From the NCBI GenBank assembly GCA_947623455.1, contig OX392542.1, positions 10,051,625 through 10,115,624 of the forward strand: DNA of 64,000 nt. The letters run 5' to 3'. Of the stretch, positions 49,861 to 60,836 are shown in pieces; the first letter of the stretch is position 1; the number at the start of each line of letters is the position of its first letter. Under the pieces are notes generated by a model, which saw only the letters and a program-made list of their open reading frames with translations, ran no database searches and was not told the origin of the DNA. The position numbers and the translations under genes are program-made. This DNA comes from Mimachlamys varia. Its lineage: Eukaryota; Mollusca; Bivalvia; Pectinida; Pectinidae.

Positions 49861-50449
49861 TAACGGACGATGATCTATGTAATGACAGGGTGACTTTTTT
49901 TGTTTCACATTCAGATAATTATATTTAATGTACGACATTTGAAATAGTGCCCTATCCAGCTACCTTAAACCAGTCTAAAGCATTTTACAGTGCATAGATA
50001 TATACAATTTATACAAACAATACAATTAAAATATATGTTAACATATACAATTATAAGGAATTCGCAGGAGCTGCCTTATCAGACGTTAACTACTAACAAA
50101 TATACCACATGGCTAATAACTCCCTATATGCGTATGCCTGTATGCATGATAGAAATAAATCGTGTTCTGTCACCCGGTAGACAGGGCTGTATCACCCTCC
50201 TTTTTAGGTCCGATTGAAGGACTTTCCCAAAGTAAAACAAACGTAGTTTTTCCCAGTTTAGTGCTTTAAAATACCAATAAAGGTATATAAAATCAAAACT
50301 GTAGAACAATGAAATATTCCCTCTGATTGTTGAGCTTCTTGTGACATTTAGGAACAAGAACGACAGGCTAATAAGGCTTTAAATAACACAACAAGTACTA
50401 ACTGCACTTTAAATAATCAATGTAGATTACAAGAAAAACATGTATTAAG

Positions 50450-50568
50450 GCGTGATGGCCGGTGGTTATCGCCGGGTACCCCGGCTTTCCTCGACCTCCA
50501 AAGCCTGGCACGTACTTAAATGACCCTGGTTATTAAAAGGACGTAAAACAAAACAAACCAAATCAAGT
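50450..50568 (+). repeat. SINE 3' fragment (same family as 30672)
   Basis: CCGGCTTTCCTCGACCTCC, then CCTGGCACGTACTTAAATGA, then an A-rich tail. Confidence 0.7.
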
Positions 50569-51089
50569 ATTAAGGCGTTAAAATAGATAAGTGTTTCTCC
50601 AAATTTCAACAAATCTGTTATATCGATAATATTTGTCCCGTTTGATCATACGGTCCGATTCCCAAAACCCTCTGATTTTGACCTTATTTTTAAATTCAAT
50701 TTGGTACTTTATATTGTGTTTTTGTTAGTGTTTGCTAACTCTTGGAACCTTTTGTCTGTGTCGACACTGTGAAAAGTATTTACCTTTCTCCGTTTGCAGT
50801 GTTGTTATTTGTATGCTAACTCTCGGGATAATTTTGTCAATTTAAACGCGGAAGTGATTATTTGCCGTTATCCTTTGACAGTATTGTAAATTCTCCCCAA
50901 GGTTAGGCATGTGAAAAATTAGGATCCTGGGCATTTACCAAGTTTTTCTCACAGAAAGATTCTAAGTTAATAAGAAGATAATCTACATTGTAAATAGCTG
51001 TGTTGAAGTGTTTACCTTTCTATTTTCTTTTGAGTTTAAACTCATTTAAATTTAATGATCAAAATTCCAATACTGGAAATTCATTAAAA

Positions 51090-51190
51090 ATCTACAGCAA
51101 GGTGAATACAAGAGTGTTAACGACGCCGCAATCCCAACTCAAAATCGATAAAACTAGGGGAAAACGTGAACATAGTAAATTACAGGGAGG
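51090..51190 (-). repeat. Dispersed 230-bp repeat, fragment (copy 7)
   Basis: GTTAACGACGCCGCAATCCC, then AAAATCGATAAAACTAGGGG. Confidence 0.6.
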
Positions 51191-51544
51191 GGGGGGGATA
51201 ACAGATTTAAAAAATGAATAAAAATCGAAGTAACTTGCGATTGTTAGATGGATTCAATTTAAATGGAATATCATGAGTCAGTAAAATAAGAAAGTGCCCT
51301 TCTTGTTTTTTCCCCTAAACGTGTTACTATTTACAGCACTTTTTCAGTAACGTCTGTAGCCAGGTCGTGTATTATGCATGGAGAACGTATGTTATTGTAC
51401 TGTGCTCACGAAAGCTACGACCCGCAATTAACCGAACCAAGAACACGACTGCATGACCTCTAGTTCACCGAACTTAGTATACAAGAGTAAATTCTAACTG
51501 AACCTAACCGACGACGACTTGGTGAGGTTGGTTTTATCGCCGAA

Positions 51545-51725
51545 TTGGAAGATGTTCGTCGATGAAGCACAAGACTATTACCTTTCCAGAACACTTTGTC
51601 TTATTATCTTTTTCAAGAGTCATCATATACATCTTACATTAGCCCATCGATTGCTCCTTGTTTAATAGATTTTGAGTTCGAGTTATTGTCTTGTTAACGC
51701 TTTGGTATTCTCTGGATTTTTGTTG
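51545..51725 (+). repeat. Dispersed 230-bp repeat, copy 8 (diverged)
   Basis: TTCGTCGATGAAGCACAAGA ... GTTAACGCTTTGGTATTCTC, followed by a T-rich stretch to 51800. Confidence 0.75.
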
Positions 51726-53164
51726 TTGTTGCTTTGTTTTATTTTTGTTTTTTCTTTCTTCTGTTTTTGTTTTTTGGGATTTTTTTTGTTTTTGTTTATT
51801 ATTGTAAGACGATCGGGTCTAATATACGTTTTATTAATTTTCTTTAGTATAATATTATATCTGCATGGAAAATTATATTTTATTTTTTACAACACCTGAC
51901 GGGAAATGAACCCCTCCCCCCCTCCCCAACTCCTCAACCCGAGTAAGAATAAAATAATTACGGTCAAATAAGTAATTAATGACAGGGCAGACCAAAATCA
52001 CAATGAAGACTAATTATAATCAGTGTGAACGCCTGATGATACTATAGGAATACATGACAAGACTATTCATCGTACTGTTTGCATGTCTGCGTGATATTAT
52101 GCACTCATCAAATAATGAACGCAAGAAAAAGAGCTGATCCCTGGATACAGGTGCGGTTTATTATTTGATTAATGTTGTCACGAATTCCAATATCGACGAT
52201 GTAGACACGATAACAATTTGGTTCCTCTCAACTTTTTATGATTGCATATATTTGGTATTCATAGGAATATATTAGCAGACGACCAACACGGAAATCTGTG
52301 TTCACTACATCGTGTTTAGTTTAAAAACAAAAGAGTGTACTCTAAACGGATACCACAAACTATTCAGAATAAATTCTGAACCATCAAACCAACAAACTTA
52401 AAGCAATATTTTCATATAAAATTTTCATTTTTTTTGTTTGTTTTATTTTCTGTTTTTGTTTTGTTTTTTGGTTGTTTGTTGTTTTTTTGGGTGGGGGGGG
52501 GGGGGGGTAGAAAAACATTCTTTGAGACTATTGCTACTGGGGGGGGGGTCCATTGAAGTTGTTCTATATGTCCTGATCGGATATAGTAAAGCCGTTTCGG
52601 TCCAATACTGTGTTTTTGAAGAAATGTAAACATGGACGGTGTTATCCTTGGAATGTTCAGTACTCCTACGTCAATAATTCATCAATAACGAAGAGGGGTG
52701 TATTCGCCTTCGTGTTGTTTACTGATAACAGGAATTTTGCTGGCCAAGTCGATCGTACATACCCTTCTATGTAATAATGACAAGTCAGACCCTTCTAAAT
52801 CAGCTGCTTACCTCTTTCAACATGCAACATGGGCAGCTTACTATTATGCTTTGCGACAAACGTGACGATTTCGATTATCTGATCGTGAACTTTCTCTTAC
52901 TTGTAAGACTCTTCCATGCTTATTCAACCTAAGGTGATTACATGTTAATTCGTTACTATAGGGCTTGCTCTAAATATCGGGATTTTCATGATATATGTCA
53001 GATGCTGACGAACAAACTGCCGGTACAGGGATTCAAGAGAAGCAAGTTTAAGGAAGACTGAGCATTATGGCTCTCGTTGAGACATATTCTGTATCCCTGT
53101 GTGATAGGAAGATAAACGTTTTTGATATGCTCTTTGCTTGCCTACTTGTTTTAATTGAGAAGTA

Positions 53165-53360
53165 TGTCCCAGTTCATAATTTGAGGACGTAACATTTACT
53201 TGGATGTGTCCTTAAATTGCAGGTGTTGTCGATATAGCAGAAGACGATTATTCTTCTAAAACACATGTTTTCTCTCTTGTACATGTAGTTATTCATATTT
53301 TGCCCCAAGTTTAATCGATATCGGTTTTGATGTGAATTCGGTATTTCCTGATTTGCTGAA
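53165..53360 (+). repeat. Dispersed 230-bp repeat, copy 9 (diverged)
   Basis: TTACTTGGATGTG, GTGTTGTCGATATAGCAGAA, ATTTTGCCCCAAGTTTAATC. Confidence 0.7.
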
Positions 53361-54066
53361 GCATATCCTCAGAATGAATTGCCGGTAGAAGATTTATTAG
53401 CTTTAGGCATCAATGATAACAGCTAAATGTAGATGACTTAATTGTAACTTTGCATTCATCAGTTTTTTTCTACAGTCCAATACAACTATGACCCGACTTG
53501 GCATATTGTAACATATAAAGCTACTGGATAATTGATGAGCGTCCAAAACCTCGAGATACTGCTACAGTGTACAGTGCATTGTAACTTTCTAATACTAAAA
53601 AATACCAGTACGGTTTGATTGCGTTAAAACCACACCGGACAATAGAACCCACAAAATCAATCTGAATACCTTTTGTTTCAAGAGCTTATCATTTTTAACA
53701 TCCTAAAACGAAATATCAGCTTAAAACCTGAACAAAAGCCCCTTTATATTGGCCCCGCTGTCAAAACCAAGTTCAGCTATAGATACACACCAAGTCCAGC
53801 TATAGATACACACACTAAGTATGTGGTTGTTTCGACAGACCAAACATATGATAACGTGTTCGTTATTTATTGCAATGCTTGCCAGGATTCTTTAGCTCGA
53901 TCAGCTGCGAAACCCTGTGTTTACTTACGTGTTTCTGTAAGTGTGGTTTTGTGTGCCAAATTGAAATACCTAACCGATAATGTTTCTGTATTTAAATGTA
54001 ATCCTTTTGAAAAAAAGTTTTATCGACACGACTCTGCATGTTATTTGAAAAAAAAATTACTTTAAC

Positions 54067-54342
54067 AGTTTGTCTGATTATCCTACATAATTTAGCGTCA
54101 ATTAAGATTCCGTACAGCATATCGCCATTATAGTACCCAGTAGTAGTCGCTACATACTGTTCAGGTATCAGTCAAACCTTTGTTCATATTAAAATTACTT
54201 TAATAGTTTGTCTGCTTTCCTACATAATTTAGCGTCAATTAAGATTCCGTACAGCATATCGCCATTATAGTACCCAGTAGTAGTCGCAACATACTGTTCA
54301 GGTATCAGTCAAACCTTTGTTCATGTTTTACCTTGTGTTTAT
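54067..54342. repeat. 138-bp tandem duplication
   Basis: Two near-identical copies starting AGTTTGTCTG at 54067 and 54205. Confidence 0.9.
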
Positions 54343-54747
54343 TACTTTCGAATTTGAAATACGGTTACGTTATCACTTAATATTAACCTATTACTAAAAT
54401 GCAGCTTTCTGCATCATTATGATAAAAATTGATCTTTATAAAATCTACTTAGAATGGGAGTTGACTTCATTGCATTGTATGGAAAGATGACGTAACACAC
54501 ACATATGCTGCACCTCCTAAATTTAGTAAAAGATACAGTATGCCGAAAAACAGCTTTCTGTCTCAATATGTTAAAAAATGATCTTAATCAAATCTACTAA
54601 GAATGAGAGTTGACCATATTGCATTGTGGAAGACCTTCGTTGGATGCATGCAATCTTTGTCATTCGAAGAAATAATCGTTTTAAACTTATTGTTAGAAAA
54701 ACAATCATTCGTCATTTTGTGACATTCTGTTTTTCTGCATATTGCAG

Positions 54748-54937
54748 GTGACGTCATACGCCCAGCTGTTCCGAGAGTACAAGTCGGTGGACGAGTTTAT
54801 AATCTGCGGTGAGGAGTTGTCTCCCGTCTCGGAAGCCACAGGTCAGAAACGGACCGCTCCCAGCAGCAATTCTAGTAACGAATCCGTCGCCAGTAGGGGG
54901 AGTCGGCAGAAAAAAATGCAGAAATCCTATGATTATG
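54748..54937 (+). CDS. DCX-EMAP: End of DCX2 plus serine-rich linker of DCX-EMAP
   Basis: Acceptor TGCATATTGCAG|GTG and donor TTATG|GTTAGA. Phase 0 in, phase 1 out. It completes the second doublecortin domain with VTSYAQLFREYKSVDEF and IICGEEL, the standard DCX ending (VTSLxxLF ... FIxCGxE). It is followed by a serine/asparagine-rich linker and a basic KKMQKS patch. The donor GTTAGA is weaker than the others in the gene; without splicing the frame would stop at once at the TAG, so a short DCX-only product is conceivable. The final G joins AT of the next exon to form GAT. Confidence 0.88.
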
Positions 54938-57083
54938 GTTAGATATTTTAAAACACAACCGTGTTAGATTTAAAGCTGTCAACAGACAGTAAGATATTGC
55001 AAGGCAGCATACCAGATACAGTTTTCAGGCTATTGTAGGTCGACCTTATGGAAATGGGTAATGTAAAATTAAAACACTATCCACCTCTATCTAAAATGTT
55101 GAATGGAAAGGTATGGTTAATGTTATAGTGTTATGTATACAGTGTTTATTCTTAATCAAATACAGGGACATAAAATCTGTAAATAATTAACGATGTAGTA
55201 TTACCGAAACGCTTTCGTTTAATTTTAACGTATGAACTAAGTAATACTGGTTTGTACACGTTAACGGCATGTGCTGCAATAATAGGATTTACTACAATAT
55301 TCAGTGGGGACAAGTTAAACAGGTTGGTATTGATCTGTAGATAATAACTAGGTAAAGTCGATATACAATTGCCACCAAGGGAATCACTTTATCACACAGT
55401 GATAATACATATTTCCGTTAGTGTACTAGTATTCAAGTGAGACAGATCAAATACAAATGTTTGTTTGAAATACCTTTAACTCATGCTCATTGTTGTCGGT
55501 ATGTATGTGTGTGGAGCTTTTATATGTGAATAGCGTACAGCTGCCATTCAAAGTAAATATAAATGTAAAAAAGAACAATTAAGTGTAAAGTCCATAAATC
55601 GTTCATATTCAAATTTTAGGTTTCCCTCCGGTATTTTTCTATTAACTGGATGACTAAGGAAAACATAGGTTATAATTTCTTAAAATCGCAGCAATGTTCG
55701 TTCTAATGGATTTCAACAAATAAATGGAACATTTATATTCTATCCGGATTAATGGCAGCCAACTTGAGGTCTCTATAAAAGACAGTTAACATTCCATGTT
55801 GTTTATTGTTTCGTAGTCACCGAGGACTAAAACGAATGTATAAATATTAATAGGGAAAGTATCAAATGTGATGCCATTAGATTTGTTATCGTCCCCATTA
55901 AATCTCTCGGGAACAGTTCGGGTCACCCCACTGACGTATATTGCAGATGATAATTAAAACAAAAACGTGGAAATTATGTTCTACCTGATCGGAAAACGGT
56001 CGTGATGTTTAGTATGTCACATTAATATTTCAGTTCCCCACAACACAAATTGTATACAGATTCTTCCCCTTAGGCTACAGTTGAGGGGTGGCTGTTATAT
56101 ATCCGTATTAACTCATTCGTGTATTTAATATTCTCTGTACCCGAACTTATAAGCAAATTAATGCTGTTGCTTGGACCCCAACCGGAAGTTATCAATTTAT
56201 CTTTCTGTATATATTGATCATGAATCACGAACGCGATTCATGGAATACATCAAGAAAGCCTTTGTTTTTATGGCCTCAGGAATGTTTAAAATATCAATAT
56301 CGTTCCTTTAATAAAAAAAAAATGATTCCAGATTTAAGTGACCCATGCATACCTTGTGTCTCGTGAAAAATCGAAACTTTTTTTTCGATAATGAGACCCC
56401 CCTTTTATGCAATATACTCGTATGTACACTGCAGTACTTGTTATGTTTCATTATGTTTATACCCATTATTACACTGCAGTGGTTATCATATTTTAAAATA
56501 ATTATATTTTATGAAAATAATACCCCTATTAAACTACAGTGCACTGCAGTGCGTATTGTATTTTGTCGTAATGATAATACTCTGTATTCCACTGCAGTCA
56601 AAGAGTCACTTTATCGTAGTTATCATACACCAATAATTATTACACTACAGTGATAACACCCACTAAAACAATTCCCAGTACTTAACCACTAAGAACTAAA
56701 CATATGTTCTACAGACAGAACAAAAATAGAGAACTAAAGCGACATGGAAACAATAATCCGAACAAAAATCGATTAAACTAGCGGCAAAATACGAAAAAGG
56801 AAAAATCAAAAAGGAGAACCTTGTAAAAGTAAAAGAAAATAAGGCCAGGTATTCCGGAAGAGTAAGCGTCTTTTGCTTCATCGACGACACCCGCCATGTA
56901 AATTTTGATTACATCCAAGTAAACATCAAGTCCGTGAAATGAGAACCGACTGAAAACAGAATGACAGAATGGCGGACTTTTAACATTAAACACTCATATA
57001 ATTTGTTCATGCAAATGATAGTTGCCATTTCGGGGTCTTTCGATCTTTCTGAAATGCGATAATGGGAATTTATGTTTTGACAG
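54938..57083 (+). other. DCX-EMAP: Intron between DCX2 and linker exon
   Basis: Bounded by GTTAGA and TTTTGACAG. Contains copy 10 of the 230-bp repeat and short CACTGCAGT/ACTACAGT phrases near 56420-56650; otherwise AT-rich. Confidence 0.8.
56710..56950 (-). repeat. Dispersed 230-bp repeat, copy 10
   Basis: Reverse orientation: AAAATCGATTAAACTAGCGG, AATAAGGCCAGGTATTCCGG, TGCTTCATCGACGACACC. Confidence 0.85.
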
Positions 57084-57257
57084 ATGTCCAGGAAGATGAA
57101 GACTACAGTGCTGACATAGACCAGAGCGGCTATCCTGATACAGAGGAGAGTAACGGCTGGGACAACCCTATAGAGGAGGTGGCATTTGACAACACATTGG
57201 ATAGTGACGAGGACAGCGCTAAAAGGGTCAAAGTTCGAATACGGGGGAAGTATAAAG
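57084..57257 (+). CDS. DCX-EMAP: Acidic linker exon of DCX-EMAP
   Basis: Acceptor TATGTTTTGACAG|ATG, donor ATAAAG|GTCAGT, phase 1 in and out. It encodes about 58 residues, strongly acidic (QEDEDYSADIDQ, DTEESNGWDNP, LDSDEDSAK) and then basic at the end (VKVRIRGKYKG). This links the DCX pair to HELP. No domain recognised; an acidic spacer fits a flexible hinge. The frame is kept on both sides by the phase. An alternative acceptor, ATGTCCAG|GAAG, lies 8 bases further in but would break the frame. Confidence 0.85.
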
Positions 57258-58010
57258 GTCAGTACACGTGGGTCATTGGTATCAGTAGACATATTATGCA
57301 CCATGGGTGTTTCTAACATTTTACTGCCTCCGTGTGATTATAGTGTAAAAGGTTAAGACAAGGGTGGTACACACAAAGACGTACGTATAACGATCACAAA
57401 TCTAGATGTATCAGTTAACACATATAAACGATATCCGTTATATTTCCAAATGTTGTTATTACAACGCTGAAATACATGGATATATATATATATGAAAAAA
57501 CATTTTTAGGATGAAAGCAAAATAAAAATTAAAAAAATGAAATCAGATACTAGACTGTCAATCAATTGAACTTTTTGGACCACGGTGGTACCCTTGTAAA
57601 TTTCAACCATCGATAATGTTCAAAACGAAATATACGGAAGACTGCAAATACCAAAAGATACACTTGATTTCTCTTGTGTTTATTCTCTGTAGTGGAATAT
57701 GGGTATTGGACATTAGCAATTTTATTATACATATTCAAGAATAAATTAGCAATATTCAAGAAAACAGAAATATTGCAAACAGTTTCAAGCACTACTGTAA
57801 GATAGTAAAGATGATACAGCTACCCTAACAACTGTTCTGGAATCTTCTTGAAATGCAATTAGCATTTACATAGCCTTTGATTGTCCTTTGCATTAGTAAA
57901 TATATGACCATTGTTACAATTTGTAGCGGTTTCTATTAAATGTTGGTACATCTCTTAATTGAATGTTAATGCTCGCATTTCATTTATATAAGCATTTATT
58001 CTGTTCACAG
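57258..58010 (+). other. DCX-EMAP: Intron between linker and HELP exons
   Basis: Bounded by GTCAGT and TTCTGTTCACAG; AT-rich with a TA run near 57480; no repeat family recognised. Confidence 0.85.
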
Positions 58011-58083
58011 AATATTTCCAGCCAGAGAAACCTGCTCCTGATGATCGTTCCAGACCAAACGAAAAACTCATACTGGAATGGCT
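58011..58083 (+). CDS. DCX-EMAP: Start of HELP domain, DCX-EMAP
   Basis: A 73-base exon between TTCTGTTCACAG and GGCT|GTATCC. It reads (G)AA, then YFQPEKPAPDDRSRPNEK and LILEWL. The segment LxLEWVYGYRG is the hallmark of the HELP (hydrophobic EML protein) motif; here the exon border falls inside it, and LEWL|YGYR is rebuilt across the junction. Phase 1 in, phase 2 out. In EML proteins HELP packs into the first propeller of the tandem atypical propeller (TAPE) domain, which binds tubulin. Confidence 0.9.
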
Positions 58084-58632
58084 GTATCCTTAAAAATCAA
58101 CCAAACCAAATTAAGTCAAAACTTTATTAATGTATAAAATTATGTACCTTCATTTCTAACACTTGGCTAGGTAAGTTAACTTTGTTTCAACGCAGTAAAA
58201 CAGAGTTCACATTACAAATGTTGGTGATGAAACGAAGTTATTAAGGTTTGATCTATATTAGCATGACGGGATGTCGTCGATGACCCTTCTGGAGAACCTG
58301 TTCTTTTTCAAGGATTGCAAAACATTTCCTTTGTTCATCTTTTGCTTTGTCAATTTTTAGTCAACGATTTTATCTTGTTAACATTTCGGTATTCTGTAGT
58401 TCCTGTATTCGTTAATCTAGAGGCAAACTATGAAATGGTAAGATTTACATAGAGACCATTGTAAAAGTACAAAAGGATAAGACCAGGTGTTCCTGCCATG
58501 TAAATCCGGGTAAACTTCAAGTACATGTCATGACTTCAAAGTGAGAACTGAGGCATCATTTATAATCACGACAAGCAGGCATACAATAAATTAAGATATA
58601 TCTCGTAGCCATACCACCTTAACATACCATAG
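58084..58632 (+). other. DCX-EMAP: Intron inside HELP with inverted repeat pair
   Basis: Bounded by GTATCC and AACATACCATAG. Most of it is two copies of the 230-bp repeat facing each other. Confidence 0.85.
58255..58560. repeat. Dispersed 230-bp repeat, copies 11 (+) and 12 (-), head to head
   Basis: The + copy runs 58255-58405 (GTCGTCGATGACCC ... GTTAACATTTCGGTATTC) and the - copy 58405-58560 (AATCTAGAGGCAAACTATG ... AATAAGACCAGG-like ... CAAAGTGAGAACTGAGGC), meeting at 58400. Confidence 0.75.
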
Positions 58633-58785
58633 CTACGGGTACCGTTCAAATGACCACAATACCAGTCTGATGCTCTATCACAGGACGGGAGAACTGGTAT
58701 GTTACATGGACGCGGCCGTCGTATTCTACAACAGAACATTCGACCACCAGCGTTTCTACCTAGCGCATACAGAGGAAATCACATG
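58633..58785 (+). CDS. DCX-EMAP: HELP-domain exon, DCX-EMAP (its donor is tandemly copied)
   Basis: Acceptor AACATACCATAG|CTAC; 51 codons: YGYRSNDHNTSLMLYHRTGE, then LVCYMDAAVVFYN, then RFYLAHTEEIT. This matches EML HELP (YGYRG ... GEIVYxxAAVVVLYN ... HYLGHTDDVKC). The first donor is CACATG|GTGAGT; TG joins the T at 60366 to make TGT (Cys), giving EITCMAIHPEG as in other EMLs, so this donor is the one that yields a full protein. The last 18-20 bases of the exon and the start of the intron are repeated about 38 times downstream. Reading on past the first donor meets TGG TGA, a stop, so use of any later donor would truncate the protein. Confidence 0.92.
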
Positions 58786-60165
58786 GTGAGTATACATAGT
58801 ACATACAGAGGAAATCACATGGTGAGTATACATAGTACATACAGAGGAAATCACATGGTGAGTATACATAGTACATACAGAGGAAATCACATGGCGAGTG
58901 TACCTAGTAAGTACAGAGGAAATCACATGGTGAGTGTACCTAGTAAGTACAGAGGAAATCACATGGTGAGTATACATAGTACATACAGAGGAAATCACAT
59001 GGTGAGTATACATAGTACATACAGAGGAAATCACCTGGCGAGTGTACCTAGTAAGTACAGAGGAAATCACATGGTGAGTGTACCTAGTAAGTACAGAGGA
59101 AATCACATGGTGAGTGTACCTAGTAAGTACAGAGGAAATCACATGGTGAGTGTACCTAGTAAGTACAGAGGAAATCACATGGTGAGTGTACCTAGTAAGT
59201 ACAGAGGAAATCACATGGCGAGTGTACCTAGTAAATATAGAGGAAATCACATGGTGAGTATACATAGTACATACAGATGAAATCACATGGTGAGTGTACA
59301 TAGTACATACAGAGGAAATCACATGGCGAGTGTACCTAGTACATACAGAGGAAATCACATGGTGAGTGTACCAAGTACATACAGAGGAAATCACATGGTG
59401 AGTATACCAAGTAAGTACAGAGGAAATCACATGGTGAGTGTACCTAGTAAGTACAGAGGAAATCACATGGTGAGTGTACCTAGTAAGTACAGAGGAAATC
59501 ACATGGTGAGTGTACCTAGTAAGTACAGAGGAAATCACATGGTGAGTGTACCTAGTAAGTACAGAGGAAATCAAATGGTGAGTGTACCAAGTACATACAG
59601 AGGAAATCACATGGTGAGTGTACCTAGTAAGTACAGAGGAAATCACATGGTGAGTGTACCTAGTAAGTACAGAGGAAATCACATGGTGAGTATACATAGT
59701 ACATACAGAGGAAATCACATGGTGAGTATACATAGTACATACAGAGGAAATCACATGGTGAGTGTACCTAGCAAAGACAGGGGAAATCACATGGTGAGTG
59801 TACCAAGTACATACAGAGGAAATCACATGGTGAGTGTACCTAGTACATACAGAGGAAATCACATGATGAGTATACCTAGTACATACAGAGGAAATCACAT
59901 GGTGAGTATACCTAGCAAAGACAGGATGATTAACATGGTGAGTATACCCCGCGTATTCAGAGGAAATCTTATTGTGAGTATACCCAATATATACAGAGTA
60001 AAACTCGAGGTGAGAATACCAATCGCATTCAAAGGAAATCACATGGTTAGTATACCTAGTACATACAGAGGACATCACGTTGTGAGTGTACCCCGCACAT
60101 ACTGAGGGAAAGTCGAGGTGAGTGTGCCCAGTGCATAAAAAGGGAAAGAAATGTGTGAGTATATA
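58768..60165 (+). repeat. 36-bp tandem array of exon end plus 5' splice site, ~38 copies
   Basis: The unit is CATACAGAGGAAATCACATG followed by GTGAGTATACATAGTA. The first copy is the true end of the HELP exon and its donor (58785/58786); the others lie in the intron. Two sub-types alternate: one continues TACATAGTACATACAG, the other TACCTAGTAAGTACAG, which adds a second donor-like GTAAGT. A minority carry GCGAGT instead of GTGAGT. From about 59920 the copies decay, yet GTGAGT or GTGAGA or GTTAGT persists in them. Being 36 bp long, both strands stay open (up to 440 codons on the minus strand), which is not evidence of coding. Confidence 0.95.
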
Positions 60166-60365
60166 TCAATCGCACATAAAACAACCACGCGTGGTTAGAT
60201 GTTCTATTCTTTCGGGAAAAAATCAAGGCTTGCATTTTAAGATGATAGCATAAACGTAGAAATAACAGAGAACATTTTTGTTTTAGGTATGAAAATACCA
60301 AAAACAAATGAATTTAAGGAAACCTGTTTGCTAACTATTTACTGATGATTTACTTATATTTGTAG

Positions 60366-60435
60366 TATGGCCATACACCCTGAGGGACGTTGGATAGCGA
60401 CAGGACAGAAGGCGGGGTCAGGTCCAGAAGATGTG
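60366..60435 (+). CDS. DCX-EMAP: Propeller blade exon, DCX-EMAP
   Basis: Acceptor ACTTATATTTGTAG|T, donor GATGTG|GTGAGG; phase 2 in, phase 0 out. It encodes MAIHPEGRWIATGQKAGSGP and then EDV. The pattern (C)xAxHPxxxxxATGQxAG is typical of the first WD-like blade of EML proteins. The upstream intron (58786-60365) is mostly the donor-repeat array. Confidence 0.92.
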
Positions 60436-60836
60436 GTGAGGGTCTAACATGTTATAGTATTAGTCTTAATTATCCTGAAAAAATCCAACTGCTCACTCAA
60501 ATATTGTATGTTTTACGTTTGAGTTTTAATTCGTTACTCCAGTACCGTTGATAAAAGTGGAAACATTTAACAACATATAGCCCGCATGTTTTGATAATTT
60601 GGTAAAACAAATCCACATATAGCCCGCAATGGGCATCTTCTGATGTAAAACATTGTACAGCCCGCGGGCAATACGCAGGAAATTTCGGTATACTTTGACA
60701 ATAACATACCCAATATTATGACATATATTTTCATGAGTATGAGTTTGCATGGTTGGAAAATGGTAGGCAAATGGAAATACTATATAACTATTATGGCAAT
60801 ATATACAAGATCTTGGTATATGATTTTCCCCTCCAG
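60436..60836 (+). other. DCX-EMAP: Intron between propeller exons
   Basis: Bounded by GTGAGG and TTTTCCCCTCCAG. It has three AGCCCGC-type phrases (60578-60665) and no other element. Confidence 0.85.

Larger units (their letters stand above)
46979..54747 (+). other. DCX-EMAP: Intron inside DCX2 (7.8 kb)
   Basis: Bounded by GTAAGT and TGCATATTGCAG. Holds several copies of the 230-bp repeat, the 36/52-bp array, a 417-bp MITE, a SINE fragment, a G-run at 52493-52507 and a 138-bp duplication at 54067-54342. Confidence 0.85.

Noticed and set aside
58756..60105. Long open frames on both strands (440 codons on -, 193 and 272 on +)
   Set aside because: They arise because the 36-bp donor repeat is a multiple of three; the true exon frame differs from both and stops at the first TGA.
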